NCBI GenBank assembly: GCA_030407005.1
Contig: JAUDYN010000029.1
Coordinates: 1-20,168, forward strand
DNA from: Desarmillaria ectypa
Lineage: Eukaryota; Basidiomycota; Agaricomycetes; Agaricales; Physalacriaceae
Length of the DNA stretch: 20,168 nucleotides
Reading direction: 5' to 3'
Shown here: one piece after another, positions 17,695-20,168 of the stretch
Numbering within the stretch: position 1 is the first letter of the stretch
Layout of the letters: each line of letters opens with the position of its first letter
Position numbers and translations under genes: made by a program
Notes under the pieces: model-generated
Seen by the model: the letters and a program-made list of their open reading frames with translations, nothing else
Databases searched by the model: none
What the model was told of the DNA's origin: nothing

Positions 17695-17832
17695 TGGAGA
17701 TGGAAGTGAAGGAAGTCATGATGATGGTCTCAGTGCTGTTTCAGTGGGCATCCGGGCCGTCTGATGATGGTATTAGCCTTGGAACCAAATAGTCTGCCGA
17801 ACTTTCGCCGCGGCCTGGGTCGGCCTCAATAA
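17695..17832. promoter_or_regulatory. Shared divergent promoter region of UCH and RidA genes
   Basis: Only 138 bp separate the UCH ATG (17694, minus) from the upstream RidA ATG (17833, plus). The gap is non-coding, with a GC-rich block (cgccgcggcctgggtcggcc) near 17806-17825 and no TATA box, which is compatible with a bidirectional core promoter. Individual transcription-factor sites cannot be named from sequence alone. Confidence 0.55.
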
Positions 17833-18478
17833 ATGTCTTCCACTTTGCTACGGACTAGCAGATTACTCATTCGTCCCACCGTTACCCTCAGACCACCCGT
17901 TCACCGTCGCCAAATGTCTGCTTCGACTCACCCGTCGTTGACCACTGTCTCCACTACCAGTGCGTCGTGTCGCGTCGCGTCGGATGGGTACTGATCTACT
18001 CACTGTTCAATGGCAGACGCTCCTGCTGCTATAGGCCCCTACTCCCAGGCCATCAAGGCGGGCGATCTTCTCTTCTGCTCTGGATGTATCCCGCTGGATC
18101 CAACATCTATGCAAGTAGTCGAAGGAGGAATCGAGGCACAGACAAAACAGGCGCTGAAGAATCTGACCTCTGTAGTTGAAGCTGGTGGATCAGAGCTAGG
18201 GAAGGTCGTCAAGACGACCGTGAGTACTCAATGCTCAATATATGCGTTCTCATTGAGGACATGTAGGTCTTCTTGAAATCGATGAATGACTTTGTCGCCG
18301 TCAACGGCATCTACGAGGCGACTTTGGCTCCCACAAGCCTGCACGGTCTGCTGTAGAGGTGGCTAGGCTACCAAAGGATGTGTTGGTTGAGGTTGAATGC
18401 ATTGCTAGGTGCGTCTGGCCTCTGTCGACATTTGGCCAATATTTGATGTCATTTCGTAGTCTGAAACAAGTGTACTGA
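17833..18478 (+). CDS. MMF1: RidA/YjgF/Mmf1-family 2-iminobutanoate/2-iminopropanoate deaminase, with apparent 1-nt deletion
   Basis: RidA proteins hydrolyse reactive enamine/imine intermediates from PLP enzymes such as threonine dehydratase. Exons are 17833-17959, 18017-18219, 18267-18408 and 18460-18478; introns are 57, 47 and 51 nt with GT-AG ends. The junctions restore [23 protein letters not shown] and ECIA-S-LKQVY. Family signatures are [23 protein letters not shown] and [13 protein letters not shown], whose Arg binds the substrate carboxylate. Two in-frame ATGs exist: 17833 adds 27 residues rich in Arg and free of acidic residues ([17 protein letters not shown]...), a likely mitochondrial presequence; 17914 gives a cytosolic form. 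The exon sum of 491 nt is one short of a multiple of three: a base is missing between 18320 and 18321, after NGIYEA and before the FGSHKPA part. This is either an assembly error or a young null allele. Confidence 0.88.
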
Positions 18479-18865
18479 TAAGAGAATCTAAAAAGACCTG
18501 ATGACTGAATATCAATCTAATGCCATGCACAGGGAGATAACAAGCGATGCTAGGGTCATCTGAACTGAATGGCGAGGATATGGTCATTGTATTAGCCAGT
18601 GAGAAAGAACAGCTTGGATACGGTCTTCGTCGCCACCTCTGCCCAATCTCGTCGTAGAAATGACCTGTCCGATTTACGTAGGTAGAGTAATCAGTGCATA
18701 CGCCTCTTGATCATCTACCACCGCCATCCCAGCTGTCTACAGTGTGCCCACATACCTTGAGCACGCCATGCACGTTCGCAGTTACGGCAAAAATTGCATC
18801 GTACGAACGTGGATTATCATAGATGACATCTATTATCGATCATTAGTATCCCATCTCCTACAGCC
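18479..18865. other. Intergenic region between RidA and inositol monophosphatase genes
   Basis: I see no convincing gene in these 387 bp. They should contain the RidA 3' UTR and the phosphatase promoter/5' UTR. Short open frames here have no family resemblance and overlap the phosphatase start. Confidence 0.5.
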
Positions 18866-20145
18866 ATGTCGGAGCTCGACCTCCAGTCCATTCTCAAGTT
18901 CACCGTTGCTCTTGCCTACGAGGCCGGCGATGTTATCCGCCAAGGCTCAGAAGCAATCCAGCTGGCTGGATCTAACGTAGACGAGAAGAAAAACTCAGTA
19001 GATCTCGTTACAGAGTACGATGTCAAGGTCGAGGAGCTTGTGAAGAAGAAGATCAGCGAAACGTATCCTTCGTTCAAATTGTGAGTGCTACATATACTAG
19101 TGTGCCTAGAGTTAGACATTTTTCTAGTATTGGAGAAGAATCCTACGCTGCAGGATCTCGGCCAGAATGGACAGAAGAGCCCACATTCTGCGTTGACCCC
19201 ATTGGTATACAATTCCAATTGTCTTCGTCGATAGGAACTCATTCTTGAACAGACGGAACGACAAACTTTGTCCACGGTTTTCCCTGGGTCTGCATCTCTA
19301 TCGGGCTTATCTACAAGCGTCACTTCCGTCTTGGGCGTCATTTACAACCCCTTCCTCGACCTTCTGGTCAATCCCATTTGCTTTATTACGAGGAAGTGTA
19401 CTTACAATAGTTCTAGTACACTGGCGTCAAAGGGACCGGTTCCTACGTTACACACGGCGGCCCCAGCGGTACCCCACGCAAGCTCCCATTTGCCAGTTCG
19501 CCTAAACCTCTCGCCTCGTTAAGCCAGGCCCAAATAGGTCGGTACTTCTTCTACCTTTACTCGGAATAGCTGAATCCGAGTATGCACAAATAGCTGTTGA
19601 ATGGGGTAATGACCGCGCCTCGAAACCACTGACCTCCCGGTCGGAAAGCTTCCATCTTATTGCAGGAGACCCTTCTAACGGTGTCGTCGGAGGCCGGATG
19701 GCGCACTCGCTGCGGTCTATAGGGAGCTCGGCAATGAACTTTGCCATGGTTGCCCAGGGTGGACTGGATATGTACTGGTACGATAGTTCTGACCTCTTCT
19801 AGGCCTGCATCCTCAAGCTTTGTGTGCAGGGAAATTGGATGCTGGCCTTGGGATGTGAGCGCTGGGGTTTTGATAGCCCAGGAAGCAGGTGGGCTAGTAA
19901 CAGGATCACATAAAGTGTATGCTGAGACGAAGGATACGCCGGCATTTGGTGATGTTGGTGAAGCTATTTTGATAGGACGGAAATACATCGTTGTTCGTGC
20001 GATCGGGGACACTGAGGTGAGTTGCTTCCTTTACCTATTCCGTAAATCGGTTTCATCCTATCGCTAGAAGGAGACAGGACGTGAGGCGCAGAAAAGGATC
20101 ATTGGAGAATTCTACGATACCGTACAAGACTACGACGCATTGTAA
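18866..20145 (+). CDS. INM1: Inositol-1-monophosphatase family protein (IMPase/QutG-like), with apparent 1-nt insertion
   Basis: A Mg2+-dependent, Li+-sensitive phosphatase family releasing myo-inositol from its monophosphate; fungal QutG relatives sit in quinate clusters, but no quinate gene is seen here. Seven exons: 18866-19080, 19128-19204, 19253-19366, 19417-19537, 19594-19777, 19830-20016 and 20068-20145; introns are 47-56 nt, all GT-AG. Spliced signatures are DLVTEYDVKVEEL, FIGEES (metal-binding Glu), VDPIDGTTNFVHGFP (Asp/Asp, Thr), GSSAMNFAMVAQGGLD and CWPWDVSAG (catalytic Asp). The protein ends EFYDTVQDYDAL, about 324 residues, a normal length. The exon sum (976 nt) is one over a multiple of three: the frame changes in exon 3 between GLIYK and VLGVIYNPFLDLL (about 19313-19330), implying one inserted base there. 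Either an assembly error or a recent lesion. The symbol follows the yeast family name. Confidence 0.88.
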
Positions 20146-20168
20146 AGATGACCCTCTAGAGCACCCTA

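Noticed and set aside
18916..19341. Minus-strand open frame opposite the inositol monophosphatase
   Set aside because: Shadow of exons 1-3 of the phosphatase, spanning its introns.
1..20168. CRISPR arrays, prokaryotic operons, rRNA or tRNA genes
   Set aside because: No regularly spaced direct repeats, no bacterial-type gene packing and no RNA gene signature was found by reading both strands.

Overview
The window looks like a stretch of an Agaricomycete-type basidiomycete nuclear genome. The host genes carry short GT-AG introns of about 47-57 nt. They encode eukaryotic proteins: a ubiquitin C-terminal hydrolase, a RidA/Mmf1-type deaminase and an inositol monophosphatase. About 16 kb upstream of them is filled by two decayed Ty3/gypsy LTR retrotransposons of the kinds seen in mushroom-forming fungi. 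I had no search tools, so family assignments rest on motifs read by eye.

Layout. (1) 1 to about 7910, plus strand: element A, a Ty3/gypsy chromovirus whose 5' end lies outside the window. In order it has a proline-rich/acidic leader region, Gag with a CCHC knuckle, protease, RT, RNase H, integrase and chromodomain, then a stop-codon hairpin, a polypurine tract and a 3' LTR starting at 7535. (2) About 7918 to 16210, minus strand: element B, a different and more decayed Ty3/gypsy lineage. Its LTR (outer edge 16210) and Gag start (15790) lie on the right and its truncated integrase on the left, abutting the LTR of A. The arrangement fits A having inserted into B. (3) 16315 to about 16700: an F-box gene remnant. 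(4) 16896-17694, minus strand: an intact two-exon UCH-family deubiquitinase. (5) 17833-18478, plus strand: a four-exon RidA gene, divergent from UCH across 138 bp, with a possible mitochondrial presequence and an apparent one-base deletion. (6) 18866-20145, plus strand: a seven-exon inositol-monophosphatase gene with an apparent one-base insertion.

The two elements have decayed differently. Across the 4.2 kb pol of A there is one clear frameshift, and all 12 in-frame stops are TGA, mostly where the family has Arg or Trp, as expected of CGA-to-TGA decay at CpG. B keeps one frame for about 5 kb despite some 20 stops of all three kinds. It contains an 819-bp interval with no CpG, while its LTR and Gag start keep many CpGs. 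B also carries an unusual region of about 500 residues between its zinc knuckle and protease, in which a module of about 65 residues appears four times. This, together with a chromo-like second module at the C-terminus of A Pol, is the least conventional content in the window.

The host genes do not form an obvious pathway. UCH and RidA probably share a promoter region, and the phosphatase follows RidA head-to-tail.
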